Shown here piece after piece: positions 12,104-24,500 of a stretch of 64,000 nt of DNA. Every line of letters starts with the position of its first letter. The first letter of the stretch is position 1. Under the pieces are notes generated by a model, which worked only from the letters and a program-made list of their open reading frames with translations, did no database searches and was not told the DNA's origin. Source of the stretch: Chalara sp. BL73 (taxonomy: Eukaryota; Ascomycota; Leotiomycetes; Helotiales); the NCBI GenBank assembly GCA_918026815.1, contig CAKJVC010000012.1, positions 1,116,001 to 1,180,000 of the forward strand. The letters are read 5' to 3'. Position numbers and translations under genes: made by a program.

Positions 12104-13586
12104 ATGGCCGACTCGAACAAGCGAAAGGAGAGATCCGGAGATGATAGAGATGGGAGGCGGCTGAAGAGGAGTAAGGTGTGTGATTTTGTTCCTTAGATGA
12201 GCAGATGATATTGGACTACGCAAGTGCAAAGCGGGAGTTACTCCAGATAAGATTTATGCATCTTGACTGTCTGCTTGATGTGCTTGCAACTGAGAAGGCG
12301 AAGTGAGGAAAAATGACCGCAGTAGTTGCGTTGAAGACTATTAGTGTTTAAAATTTCCTATTGTTTTGTGGAGGCAAACATGAATATGTGTTTTCTAGTT
12401 CTGTTCACAGGAAATAAAGTCCCAAAACTTATAGGCTTGACATGCTTGACCCGCTAATGTATATATAGGGCGGTCATGGTGGAAAATGGCAAACCCCTCA
12501 TCAGAAGGCGAAGGTCGCTGCCAGAGGTGGTGCGAAGATAGAGCCTGGTGATATGGGGATATGGGTCACCTGTGCCAAAGGTCAAGAAGGTAGAGCAACA
12601 GAAGAACTCAAAACAATGTTCAATGATGTCAATATGTCCCTCCCAACATAAAACAGCCTACTGAACTTTTTGCTAGTGTGCTGAGCGATTCTACGGCATT
12701 ATCTCAGGGCTAGGAGGTTGCGACAATGACGACGAAGTTGAAGAGGAAGACGAAGAGGAAGATATCGAGTCTTCTATCAAAAAAGAAATGGCATCAATCA
12801 ATGAACAGAAGAAGGCACCGAAATTGTTTTCTCCCGTTCACATAAATGCACCTTGCGTGTTATTCTTCAAAACTCGTCCTCCGATAGACCCTGTGGATTT
12901 TGTGCATCGAATCTGTAAGGAGGTAGTTGAGAAGCCTGGGATTAGGAGGATGAAATATGTTAATCGGTTAACGCCTATGACACTCATGGGGAAGGCGACG
13001 GAGAATGGAATAGAAGAAGTAGGCAAAAGTGTGCTTAGAAAACATTTCGGCCTCGCAGGAGGGGAGACCAAGGATGTCGAAGGCGACGAAGATAAAATTT
13101 CTTCGGTAAGTGAAACATCATTTCAAGGAGAACTCGCCAGTCTCAGGTGTCTGAACTATCTGTATGCGTTGGTTGTCGCTGACGAAAAGTAGTACGCCAT
13201 CCGGCCAACAATCCGCACACACAAAATGCTCCAACGGGATGCAATCATTAAGCAAGTCGCATCACTGGTCGACGATGCCCATCAAGTGAATCTGACTAAG
13301 CCCGATAAAGTGATAATAGTCGAAATTTACCAAGTTTGTCCCCTTTCCGTTTCCCGTCTACCTCTCACACGGCGGCAGCCCGAAGACTGACACGGGGCAT
13401 TCTTCGTCTTAGACAGTATGCGGCATGAGCGTCGTTGGTGACGATTGGGAAGGCCTCAAGCGCTTCAATCTGGCAGAGCTGTACGGAGGGTATAAAACTC
13501 TAAAACCTGCTCCAGAAGGGATGGGTGAGACCAAGCCGAAAGAGGCAGCGACAGACGAGGGCTCACGTGAGGGCGATGCCACCTGA
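12104..13586 (+). CDS. TAN1: TAN1/THUMPD1-like tRNA acetylation adaptor
   Basis: Five exons, all joined in phase 0, encode 324 residues: 12104-12175, 12469-12627, 12677-13105, 13193-13333 and 13413-13586. The THUMP domain is recognisable from the C-terminal blocks YAIRPTIRTHKMLQRDAIIK, VIIVEIYQ and TVCGMSVVGDDW, which match the Tan1 pattern. The segment VKHINA/FKTRPPIDP-VDFVHRIC is also typical. In yeast Tan1 partners Kre33 (NAT10) to make N4-acetylcytidine at position 12 of tRNA-Ser and tRNA-Leu, with THUMP binding the tRNA. The N-terminus is very basic (NKRKERSG...RRLKRSK). An acidic Asp/Glu stretch sits in the middle. Intron 1 is long (293 bp), and the second donor (GTCAAT) is weak, so exon 2's end is the least certain edge. 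Confidence 0.88.
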
Positions 13587-14573
13587 CGCCGTTGCGGGTA
13601 CCGACAGCTTGGGACCTGATTTCAAGGCGCAGATCAGGAAAATATCATCATCAAGCCCCCTTTTGTATCAATGGGAGCCGCGACACACACCTACAGCATA
13701 GTACAGTACAGCGACCGTAGATTGTGGATAAGTTTTGAGTTTGAGCTTAAATGCATGATTCAGGGAATTTGAGTCGAACCAAATCTTGAATAATGACCCC
13801 GGTCCTAAGCCAAGCAGAGCATTTGCGAAAAGAGGTTTGGAAGTTCAAATAATCCTAGAACATGCCTCCCCACGTTTCCTCCACCCCAAAACCCATTTCA
13901 AATCCCGGATGCTCGCGATTGGGTGAAGACCGACAGTGATGTTGTGACGGGGGTTCGTTTGCTAGATGCACCATGCTACAGGGCTGTTGCATGGCTGGCA
14001 AGGATTTGAGGCAGGGCCTGCGACAGTGGAGAATGGCATCTCGGACGCTACCCAAGCCCTAATCGGACTTCAAGGGGTCTGGTAAATCAACAACTGACAG
14101 TCATCTATATCCCGGACTCGGGGAACAGGCGTATGGGGATGATATATTCAATCTAGGGGTTGATACATTGTTTATCACGGCGAAAGGCATGGTATGGTGG
14201 CTTCTGATCCAACATCTTCGGCTCTGTTAAAGCACTGATGCAAGTGCTCCTCGTGCCAGCCTGAGCCAGCCTAAATCCCATCCCTTAAAAGCCTAATAGT
14301 CACGAAAGTCTATAATCGAGGACTTGAAGCCGTTTAACAGAGAGCAACCTAAATCAAAGCAATACCGTTTCACACGAAGCTTGGGGGGATCTGGTCTCTG
14401 ACATAAATGGCTGCTGCCTGATTTCCTGGATATGATATAAAATGCTGTCACTTCTCCATCGGGTTACAATCTAGAAACCGTAGATCCGAGGCTATAAATA
14501 TCTTGAGCACTGTGTGTTGGAAATAGATAGAAGTCCATGTATTAATCAGGTTCTTGCCATCCGTGATATCACC
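13587..14573. other. Intergenic region, ~1 kb
   Basis: No gene, repeat or RNA is supported here. It separates two plus-strand genes. Confidence 0.5.
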
Positions 14574-15245
14574 ATGGCATCTCATTCCAGCGCACAGCCT
14601 AGTGAATTCGTTCCCACAGGGAGAAAGCGCAAGTTTGCAGATGTAGAAGAGCCTCTACCAGAAAAGAAAGCGCTTAAAACGAGCGAAAGGAAAGAGAACC
14701 AGCAAAGCCAAATCAAACATATCTATCAGAGCATGTCGAGGGACCTTGTGACAGACTTATCGCCCCCAAGCCAACAGATGAAGAGCGAGGGTATGGATAC
14801 GCCAAGCAGGGAAAGGCAGAAGGAGAATGTCAATAGCAACCCCGAAGAATCTCAACCTCAACCACCGGATGATGGGTACGAAACGGAGGGAACGTTGCAG
14901 AACGAGGAAGGTGATGAACTTGGTAGTAGCGTACACGAGCATGACGAGGAAGACAAGAGACCTTGGGACGACAGGCTGTATAGGGAGCACGGCGATGACT
15001 CGAAGTCGCCGACCATCATAACAGGACGCGAACTGGTTCCCGGAGGCTACTATATCGATATAGAAACCGGGGAGAGCCTGTCAGTCGCGACCTGCTGTGC
15101 CCCCCCTGATATGTATGCCGGGTTGAGCGATGACGAGAGAAGGATGGCGATGGAGACGTACAAACGGGAGATTGTGGAGGCATCCTATTTGCCCTTACCT
15201 GATGAGGACGACGTCGATGTCGATAGTAATTTCGCTGATTTGTAG
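14574..15245 (+). CDS. Acidic hypothetical protein with N-terminal NLS
   Basis: This is a single uninterrupted frame of 223 residues starting at an ATG in good context (caccATGg). An in-frame ATG at 14514 would add 20 residues but is less likely. The N-terminus contains a bipartite-like basic segment (GRKRKF ... EKKALK), consistent with nuclear import. The middle is rich in Glu, Gln, Pro and Asp and probably disordered. The last ~75 residues look more ordered (RELVPGGYYIDIETGESL, then a Met/Glu-rich helix). I recognise no domain and cannot name a function. Codon use and lack of stops support a real gene. Confidence 0.6.
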   Translation: MASHSSAQPSEFVPTGRKRKFADVEEPLPEKKALKTSERKENQQSQIKHIYQSMSRDLVTDLSPPSQQMKSEGMDTPSRERQKENVNSNPEESQPQPPDDGYETEGTLQNEEGDELGSSVHEHDEEDKRPWDDRLYREHGDDSKSPTIITGRELVPGGYYIDIETGESLSVATCCAPPDMYAGLSDDERRMAMETYKREIVEASYLPLPDEDDVDVDSNFADL

Positions 15246-17787
15246 GAGCTTCAGCGCGGAGATTGAGACGGCATGAAATAAATGCTTGTCATGGCTACCC
15301 TGAGCTCTGAACCATCCAAGGACACCCCGAGATAAGCTGCGACGAAACGGACAAAATTGATGGGGTTAAAAGATTCAGCATAGAAACCATCAATATATCA
15401 ACGCAGGTATCATTTTTGCTCCTGGACCTTCGGGAGTACCAGAATTTGAAAGAGCTCTCGCATTAGTTTAGGACTCATCTGTATTATCGGATGACTTCCT
15501 TCCGTCAAAAAAACATCTCATTCCCCCGATCTCACCCAACCATCATGGGCATCCTCTCGTATATGAAGCTAGACACAGGGACCATTTTCAGATATATCAC
15601 CGCGACCTCAATTCGCTTTGCCCGTGGCACCAATACCGTGTTTTGGCCAAATAGAACTTCATGCGCATGTCGTGCCACATGGGAGATGCACACTCGCCTA
15701 ACCAGATGCATGGTGAGCTTGGCATCGAGCTTCTGAAATGTTCTTTCGTGCTTCTATCATTAACCCGCTCCAATCGGGCATTTTTAGGGGATCACGCTTA
15801 GCCAGATCTGCCCAAAATTGACGAGTGTGGAGGCATGGACCGGATCTCAAATTCGACGGACTCGATTGTGGAGATATAACGTCTTTTTAGGTTGGTAACC
15901 TTGTCCAAACAATCCTCAACATCCACGCCTTGGAAATTTGAAGTTGAAGATACTTTACGAAATCGCGCCATCATGCTTCTGATAGGAGCCTTCGTTCTCA
16001 CTATGATGGGAAAAGATCTGGGGCCTTGTTGTATTTTCTCTGCTCGTTTCGTAGTTTCAGCGAATCGGTTAAGTTCCATGATTCTCAGCTGACAAAAAGT
16101 TTTGTGTAACTTAGTGAGCTTCGTGACCATGTGTTGTGTAGGGGCAGGCAGGCTGTGCCTTAGTGCTGTTGACATCAATCCCTCGCATAAACTATACCGC
16201 GATCGACGACATGGTGCGACCCAGACGTTCTAGAACTGCGCCGCCAAAGGGCATACTGTGCAGGCGGAGGAGTGCAGGATCATTTCACCAATCAAACTGT
16301 TATTATTAGCTATTCCAGGGCAGGATGGCCGCAATAATATGGCTTGGATAGAAGTTATCTAATTCATAATAAAGAACATGGAAATCAGACGTTGGTCCGG
16401 GTATTGACGATTTGTGTGGAGGGTTTCGAAATGGATACGTATGCAGTGTTGCGGGTCGGCAGCATGTACGGTAGCAATTGAGCTCCGAAGTAATATGTAC
16501 GTCTCCCGTGAGGTGCCGCATCGCGCCCAGCACCCTCAACGTAGCCAACAGTCCGAATCGATATAAAGCCACCTTGGGAAAATGGAAACGGGAACCAGGG
16601 ACAAGCAGCATTGTTTCGAGCCGCATTTGATATGTTTGGAATGAAGCGTGCCCAAGGATTCGCCTAAGCCTCAGCAGACTCGTCAGCTTTCCCGTATGCC
16701 CGGCCGTGCTGAGACAAATCCATTCTCTGCTCATGTGAGTTTCCCGAACCGTAGGGATGGTTTGTTAAGATGTAATAATCATCCTCGATACCTACCCGAA
16801 CCGCCCATTCGCTCCACCTTCGCCAAATGACACACCACACCCGCGAATCCCCTGAAATTGGATGTGGATTCACAGGTTGTTCCACCATAATTCTATGCAT
16901 CAAGCCCCCTGCATCTTCGCTTCTTTCAAGCCAGCCCCACGAATAGGAGATTTTGCTTCATCAGCCTTAGTCCGGCTACCAAGTTCGCTTTCACCACCCC
17001 ATCAAGCTTTGTTCTCGCATCATCCCATGCATCAGTTTCTCAAGAGTCTATCGTTCCTTCAAACCCAGCCATAGCGCCCCCTCGGATGTATGCAACCCAA
17101 CGCCCTGGCTGCTTTCAGCCAATGACGAAACCTGAATAGACGAGTCAGAGCCGCCCAAGACCCAAGCAATTAGCACTTGGACTACCGCCAAAACGCGGTA
17201 TGCTCCCTACCGCCTTTCTGTCAAACGCTGAACGAAGGTGGCTCAATTTAGCTGACAACTCTATCCAGCTCTCGTCTGCACAGCCAATCGGCCTTATTTT
17301 GGAGCTCAAATATCACCGAGCCTTCTCTGTGTTCTGTAGTTCAATTATTTCGTGCACCTACGTCAAGACGCATAACACCATAGCCTTGTGAACTTTGAAA
17401 TTCTTTAAATCTCGAAAAGCATACAACCCTCCTTATATATGCGGGACCTAGGTTGCTCTTTGATTAATATTGGATCGTTCGGTACTAGATACTGCCTCAT
17501 CTCACTCTCTATTGGATCCATGTTTCTTGAAAAGCACGGAGGCTATCCCTACTTGCAGTTGCTCACAGTCTCACAAGATCTTCTTTGAAGCCCAAGCCCA
17601 ACTGCATAGATCAAGGCAGGTAATTTTGACGGGACAATCCATCTTCATGCAATCAGATTCGCCAGACTACGGTGTCTTACCTCTTGAATCCAAGTGTGGA
17701 TTCTCGCCCAAACCTCCATTCAGCTATTTCACTATCTTCCATCAGCAATATCCTCCGCTCGATCTTTGGGACACCAAAACCGCAACC
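15246..17787. other. Intergenic region, ~2.5 kb
   Basis: Open stretches here are short, overlap on both strands and show no domains. From 17470 the frame of the next gene is open upstream of its chosen start, so some of 17470-17787 could be coding if translation starts earlier. Nothing else is recognisable. Confidence 0.45.
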
Positions 17788-19047
17788 ATGTCTTCAAGAA
17801 GCGCCGTCCCCCGGCGGCCCCATCTTACTTCTCTCATGTACTCTCTCCCAATCCGACGTCTCAAAGAAATACTTAATCGAGTCTTACCGACCTTGACACT
17901 GGGTCCTGTCGAAGAGGTACCTTCGACACAACTGGCTAGGTTATATAGCCTCGGGATGTCTGATGGACGGAAGCTTCTTCTGTCCTTCGCTCCAAGCCTT
18001 GCAGTGCGCCTACTCAGACATGAAACCACTATGCTCTCTTCGGAGGCATCCCTTATATACTTCCTTACTGGTACAGATTCATCAAGAGATTCTGAAAACT
18101 CCATAAGTCCTCTATCTGAACGATCTCCTGAAATAGATGAGTTGATTGGGCTGGTACCGAAGCTTCTCAAACATTCGGCCAACAATAGAGAAATGGCATA
18201 TCCATATAGTATATTCGAAGCCGTCGACGGTGTACCTCTTTCCACGGTTTCGATATACCTGACAATTTCTGAAAGACGCATCATCGATAAACAACTCGGG
18301 TCAATGGTTCGAGTACTTGCATCGATGACATCCCCTTCTCGCACCTTTGGAACAGTGAATTTGGTTCTTCCAGAACAACTCACCACAGGGGTCGCAACAT
18401 TCCCACCTTCCAAGGGAGCGCTTACCTGGTCTGAAGGCTTTAACATACTATTGGAAGGGATCCTGCGAGATGGCGAAGATATAGCGGTGCTATTGCCATA
18501 CGAGACCATTCGAAACCACTACAAGCGTCTCTCCTGGCGATTAGATGCAGTTCAGAATCCTAGGCTTTTAATCCTCGACGCTGGAAGCGATACGAATGTA
18601 ATGATCGAAAGGGCTCCAGAAGACACATGTGAAGAGGCATCATCAACGGATCCAAGTAAAGTCACCAAACTCACTGGGTTGAGAAGTTGGAGTCAGGGGG
18701 TTTTTGGGGATCCATTATTATCAAATTGCTTTGAGGATCCCAGCGATGCATTTTTGGAAGGTTGGCGAGAAGGAGGCGATGATGTAATTGAAGACCAGGA
18801 GAATGCCGAGGTCAGAATGCTGATTTACCGAAGTTTCCGGGCGGTGGTCAGTATTGTGACGGAATTTTATAGGCCACAGGGAGACAGCAGCAGAAAGGAG
18901 CTTGAGGCGCGACGAAGATTGACGAGCGCTCTGGCAGAGCTGGAAAAGGTTGACTCTTTGAAACGGGCGAGGAGTTCTTCGGCAGAAGCAGGCGTAGATT
19001 CAAAACGAATAAAGATCGAACAGGTTGTCGAGGAGAAGACTGCATAA
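17788..19047 (+). CDS. APH/choline-kinase-fold protein, probably catalytically dead
   Basis: The 419-residue product starts at an ATG in good context (gcaaccATGt). An in-frame ATG at 17470 would add 106 poorly conserved-looking residues. The layout follows the aminoglycoside-phosphotransferase-like fold common in fungi: an N-lobe with KLLLSF and a helix with E, a middle with YSIFEAVDGVPLS, then the catalytic loop and a GDP motif. The catalytic loop reads LILDAGSDTNVM. Aligned by its Asn270, the usual H-G-D-x4-N gives Leu263 in place of His and Ala265 in place of the catalytic Asp. The metal-binding I-D-W motif reads LRSWSQGVFGDP, with Ser300 in place of Asp. The protein ends in a basic, charged tail with an NLS-like SKRIKIE. 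It is therefore probably a pseudokinase, and substrate and role are unknown. Confidence 0.7.
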   Translation: MSSRSAVPRRPHLTSLMYSLPIRRLKEILNRVLPTLTLGPVEEVPSTQLARLYSLGMSDGRKLLLSFAPSLAVRLLRHETTMLSSEASLIYFLTGTDSSRDSENSISPLSERSPEIDELIGLVPKLLKHSANNREMAYPYSIFEAVDGVPLSTVSIYLTISERRIIDKQLGSMVRVLASMTSPSRTFGTVNLVLPEQLTTGVATFPPSKGALTWSEGFNILLEGILRDGEDIAVLLPYETIRNHYKRLSWRLDAVQNPRLLILDAGSDTNVMIERAPEDTCEEASSTDPSKVTKLTGLRSWSQGVFGDPLLSNCFEDPSDAFLEGWREGGDDVIEDQENAEVRMLIYRSFRAVVSIVTEFYRPQGDSSRKELEARRRLTSALAELEKVDSLKRARSSSAEAGVDSKRIKIEQVVEEKTA

Positions 19048-19187
19048 TCGGTTCAGGATGGCGTTCTGGTATTGGTGTTCAAACACATGCACTCATGAAG
19101 ATACCCCACAATAGGACAAACATGTAATTATTTTGACCAGCTCTAAACTAGAAAGTTAGCAGAAAATGCCTCGGAAAGATTTTAATG

Positions 19188-21200
19188 TTAGGTTGATCTC
19201 AGGTCATCCTCATCGCGAGGAAGTTGCATTCCCATCATGCCTAAGAGGTTTCCTCCAGGTCCTGCCATGCCAGCTTGACTTTTGAAGCTCTCTAGAAGGT
19301 TCTTTGCTAAATTGAGGTCGATGTCAACCTCTTCATCACTATTTTCCTCCGCCACGTCATTTGTGGCTGAATTACTCTCTGCTGAAATCAACCCACTCTT
19401 TAGGGCGGCCAGTTTTTTTGGTGTTGGATCGAGGTTTAGTGCTCCCGCTTCATTCAACTCAGCTTCCATTCTCCGCATCACTTTTCTCAATTCGGCTGCT
19501 TCTTCTTCTTTATCTTCCTCATCAGTATTAACCTCCCGAATCCTACCAATCTTGCTCGCCTTCGTTGTAGCTGGCTCAAAAGTAGCGGTCTGATACTTAT
19601 CTTCTTCACTGGGCATACCCATCATTTCTCTCATCATGCGTGCAAATTCATTTTCGTCAAAGCTGACATCTTTATCCTCCTCCTCAGTATCCTCGTCGAG
19701 GTCGTCATCGTCGTCGTCGATGTCCATATCATCCAACTCAGCACCATCCACACCAGCATTCTCATCATTAAGAAACGCCTCAAACCGCTCTACTATTTTC
19801 TTCAAATCGGACTCGGTTTTAGCGTCACCAAAACCAGATGGTCGATTAGGTCCAAAGGCCTTCGGATTTATGGAGGTTTCCTTATCTTGTTTACTTCCTT
19901 GCAACTCCCTATCAAAATCCTCAAAATTGATATCGAGCCATTTTTCATCGTCAGCTCGCCGAACATCGCTCCACTTAGCAATCTCCTCATCAGTAGGCAA
20001 TTCGAGACTTTCATCTTCTGCCAAATCCTCAAGCACAATCTTAATCTCACGCACCTTCCGATTGTCACCATTTTTAGGATCTGTTATAAACATCTCGAAA
20101 CCAGATGTGACTTTCATTCCTGTTTCTAGCCATCTATGATTAGGCTCAAGCGATATATTCGTTGCATCATCCTCCTTAGGTTGAGTAATAATGTCTTTCC
20201 AAGCAGCAGGAATCGAAAAACGTTGCGATCTCAGCTGAGCATAAAGCACTTTTGTAAACTTAACCGAAACCGTCACAAGATCAATTGGGGGGAAAATTAG
20301 CTCAGGAGAGGCCAATTGGAGTGGCCGTAAAGATACAGGATCCCGAAGATAAAAAGCTTCGACGGCTGGTGCTATAGTAGATGGCATGCTATGTAAAACG
20401 AATGCTAATTTTCTCGGTATAGTGATCAAAGAATGATGAAGAGAAGCCGATATTTGAGCAGGATAATTTCGTAATTTGTAGAACGCCTCCGCCTCTATCA
20501 GGGGCGAGTTCATAAGAATTTCTGGATTTGACGTAATTGTGCGAAGACCTTCTTCAATGGTCAGGGAGCGGGAAACTGAAGCAGTTCTTGTGGTAGAGGA
20601 TGTATTTGAAACAGCACTCAAGGGGATGATTCGTAATTTCTCTCTATTAATCCAAACCTAAGCAATATTAGGTTCGTCAATGCAGAGACCTGGAACATAG
20701 TAACTCACTCTATTGTCTGCTATCTCCGGATTAAGCCAGCGAGGAAGTGCATTGGCAGCTTCGATCAACAAGAACTCTCCATCTGTGTCAATAACCTTAA
20801 TCCATAAATCTTCGAACGCCCTGCTGAGCTCCTTGAGCAAGTGAACAATGAGCCATTCGTCATCAACAGAATCCCCGTAGTTGGATGTTCCATGTAGGTA
20901 CATCTTTCCTAGGAACAGGTTAGTCTTGCCTCAACTTCGGATCAGAGATACCACACCATTTCCGCTTTCAAGCTCTAAGCTGAAGCTATCTCTTTGCCAT
21001 ATATAATCTTTTAAAAGATTGTTCGTGAGCTTCACGGCCTCTTTTCGAACGGCCTCGAGCCGGGTGAGTAATTGTTTCTGTGATTGCAACTTTGAGTTGA
21101 TTATGTATAGGGTGTACTCGACACAGTCCTCTGGCAGGCGCCTTGGAAAATCTACAAATCCCTCACCAAATCCTTGAAACTCGTCTTTGATGTTTTCCAT
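19188..21200 (-). CDS. SGT1/ecdysoneless (ECD) family protein
   Basis: Exons 21200-20957, 20908-20709 and 20657-19188 encode 637 residues, with introns of 48 and 51 bp. Family hallmarks are the N-terminal block with LPEDCVEYTLYI, then YGDSVDDEWLIVHLL and the strongly conserved DGEFLLIEAANALPRWL with NPEIADNRVWI. The C-terminal half is acidic (a Asp/Glu run followed by FDENEFARMMREMMGMP), as in other members. Human and fly ECD bind the R2TP co-chaperone and the splicing factor Prp8 and affect cell-cycle progression. The fungal proteins are less studied. This is not the Hsp90 co-chaperone also called Sgt1. The start at 21200 is chosen over the ATG at 21218 because it gives a more typical N-terminus. 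A 351-bp divergent promoter is shared with the MTOC gene. Confidence 0.9.
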
Positions 21201-21551
21201 GATCAATACGTTGAACAATATGTTGCAAAGTGACCACTAATGAGGGGTTCAAGCATGAGGCTGAAGAAAAGCCTTCTGATCCTTCCAAACATCGAAGCTC
21301 GGGCCACAATTGCAGGGGTATAATTTCCCGCCAAACCCGTTCAAGGTTTATGTAAACAACAGACAGCGCGACTGGGGGTTCCACAGCGAAATCGCGTATT
21401 TTGAATAACCTCAGACCCGGCCACTTTCCATAACGACCAATATTGCATTTGCTTGGAGTTTATGGCTACACTTGGGAGTTTTGCATTTCCATGACGTCGC
21501 AGCCACCTATAATTCTAGCATTAGAGCTCCAGAAGCTCAACCTATACAACT
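21201..21551. promoter_or_regulatory. Shared divergent promoter, SGT1-ECD / MTOC protein
   Basis: The 351 bp between two outward-facing genes must hold both promoters. A TGACGTCG site (ATF/CREB-like core) lies at about 21493-21500. No TATA box is evident. Confidence 0.5.
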
Positions 21552-24500
21552 ATGGTTCAACCTGGGATTGGACTCGACACTCCGCGAACAACTCTCGGAG
21601 ACGCGACATATCTTGCAAGCCAGAACCTAGATTTCGATATCTCGCAAGAACAATCCTTCCAATCACCTTCGAAAGACAATAATCTCATAACGCAATTGCA
21701 AAATGCTCGACGCGGCGCCGTCAATCTCAAAACACCTCGAAGTCGCGCTGTTCTCGGTGACCGGCGCAATCTTCCAGTTGGGCTCGGTGGAGGAGAGTTC
21801 ACCCCATTGCTGAAGAGTGCCACACGAAATAGCGCTAGACGGAATGGTAAAGAGAATGAGACACCAGCATACAATAAACACAAGGGATTACAGGATATTC
21901 CGGAAGACTTCAGCCCATTGCCTCAACTAGGAAGTTCGGTCTACGGTCGTGACTCAGGTAATGGCTCTTACATGTCAGTAACGCCAATGCCGCATATTGA
22001 GAGCAGTAGCACCGCATCTACACCTATGGCATTGCTTCCTCGACGAACAGAAGGACCTGGCGCATTACAAGATGGGAACCAATTATCTCTGCGAGAGCAG
22101 GAAAATGTGATTGATAAGATTGAGAAGGAGAATTTTGGCCTGAAATTAAAAATACATTTCTTGGAAGAAGCCCTGCGAAAAGCAGGGCCAGGTTTCAGCG
22201 AAGCGGCTTTGAAAGAAAACACTGAGCTTAAGGTAGACAAAGTCACTATGCAGAAGGAACTACATCGATACCGAAAGACTCTCGCAGCCGCCGAGAAGGA
22301 TGTTGAACTCTTTCGACAACATATGCTGGAGATGCAGGAGAAGTTTAGACGAAAACAATTTGATGCCGGCCAATTGGAGGAATTAGAGCGTCTTCGTCAT
22401 GATCTGGAGCAGAAGGAGGTTGAAGTGAACCGTCTTAAGGGCCAGGAAAGTCGATATGACGATTTAGAAGACAAAATCCACGATCTGGAGGCGGATCTGC
22501 GCGAGAAAGATCGCCTTCTCGATGACCAAGATGACGAGGTCGAGAAATTGAAGGACAAGCTTGAAAGGCAAGCAGAAACTATAAGGGAACTCGAGGAAGC
22601 CTCTGAAATGGCCCAACGTCGGGCAATAGAATCGGAAGCGGAATCAAAGTCTAGTGAGGAGCTTGTAGAAGCAAAAGAAATGATCGAGGAATTAGAGCGC
22701 GATCTTGAGCGTCTCAAACATGTTGCCGAGGACGCTAAGGAAGAATGCGAAGAAGCTGTTAAAGAAAAGCAGCGTGCTCAATCTGATCTTGAGGATGCAA
22801 GAGAAGAGCGTCAAGCGGCTTTGGAAGAAAAAGAACGAGCTCAAGCAGATCTTGACGAGCTTCAGGACGAAATGGCGAATAAGTCAATCACTACTAAAGG
22901 ACTAAGTCGACAAATTGAGGAAAAGGCGAATCGCTTACAAGACGAGCTTGAAGCGCTTAGAGAAAAGTACAAATCTTTGGAGGAAGAGCATGCGGGCAAA
23001 ATTCGGGAGGTCAAGAAGCTGCAAGAGAAAATTGAGGATATGGAACAAGATGCAGAGGTTCGAGAACAAAAGCTCAAGGACAAATTCGATATAACGGAGA
23101 ACGACAAAAAGGTTGCGGTACGTGAGCGTGCCGACCTTTCCAGAAAGCTCGACGCACTCCAGAAGGATTTGCAACAACGAGAAGATGAGAAGAATCTATT
23201 GCAGGTCCGCCACGACGCCCTCACATCAGAATCCGCCGGACTTCAACGTGATCTTTCAAGATGCCTTGCAACTATCGAGGACCTTGAGGAGAAACTGGAT
23301 TACGAGAAGACAAGTGCCCTCACAAACGAGCGCGACGTTCGTGACCAGTACAAGACTGAGATTGATCGCCTAACCGAGGAGATCGAAGACTTACAGGCAG
23401 AACTTCGAGAAAAAGAGCGCTTGCACGACCAAGAAGCTGATAAGTGGAGCAGTCAGCAGCGAATTCTCGCATCACAGAGAGACGACGCAGATGAAAAGGC
23501 TGCTGGCTTACAGCGCACAATCGACAAATTGCAGGAAGCTGAAGGCTCACTATCCAGCAAGGAAACGAAGCTCAAGCAGGCACTCCAGAGTGAAGAACAG
23601 CGCCATGCTGGTCAAGAGGCCATTCTGAGTCGTCAAATAAATGAACTAAATGATGATATTCAAGCGTGTAACACAGCCCTGGATAAAGCGCGAGCGGACC
23701 TTTCCAATGTGCGAGAAGAGCTTCGCCTCAGCCAGCGGGAGCAAAAGTCTTTGGTGGAGAAGATTGAAGCCTTAGAGGACGAGGTTGAGATTCTTCAGAC
23801 GAGTTTGGATGATGAAACTGATCGTTCAAACCAGGAAATCTCTGCTGTTAATAAAGAAGCTGATAGCCTTAGAACACAGATTCAGGCTTTGAGCCAAGAT
23901 CTCTTAAAGTCAGAGTCGGATGTCGCTGATGCTCGAGCAGAGATCAAAGCACTTGAAGGTGATTTCCGCGCTGGTGAAGGCAGTTACGACGAGCTTCATT
24001 CCAAGCTTAGAGACGTTGAAGGGAAACTTACCCAAACTCGGGAAGAAAAACAAAATGCGAAGGTTCAACTGGCGGCAATCACTCTTGAGCTGAATTCTCT
24101 TCGTAGAACTAAGGCTGATATTGAGGCTGAGCGCGATGAGTTACATAGCCAATTACAAGCTATGAAGCACCAGGAAGAGGAGACATTCCGTTTAGATCAA
24201 GAGCGAGTAGACCTTCGAACCGCCAAGCTGAAGCTAGAGAATGAAATTTGTCGTCTTCGAGAAGAGGCGAAAGCTGCAGTTTCCGCATCACGGACTCTGG
24301 AGAAGGAGCTGGAGGAGGAACTCGAACGGGCTAGCGTACAGGAGACTCGTCTGAATACAGAAGTTCAGGATTTACAAAGAATTCTAAGAGGCTCTTCCGA
24401 GAAGAAAGAGCTCGCAGCTGCTAGGAAGATGATTCAACAACTTGAAGCACGCGTTCGGGAGTTAGAGAGTCAAACTACCGCATTAGATGACCCAACTGAT

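Noticed and set aside
16306..16734. 142-codon open frame on the minus strand
   Set aside because: It has no domain, overlaps an open frame on the other strand and has no splice continuation.
17470..17787. In-frame N-terminal extension of the APH-like protein (106 residues)
   Set aside because: The sequence is Ser/Gln/Pro-rich without fold features, and the downstream ATG has a better context. It remains possible.
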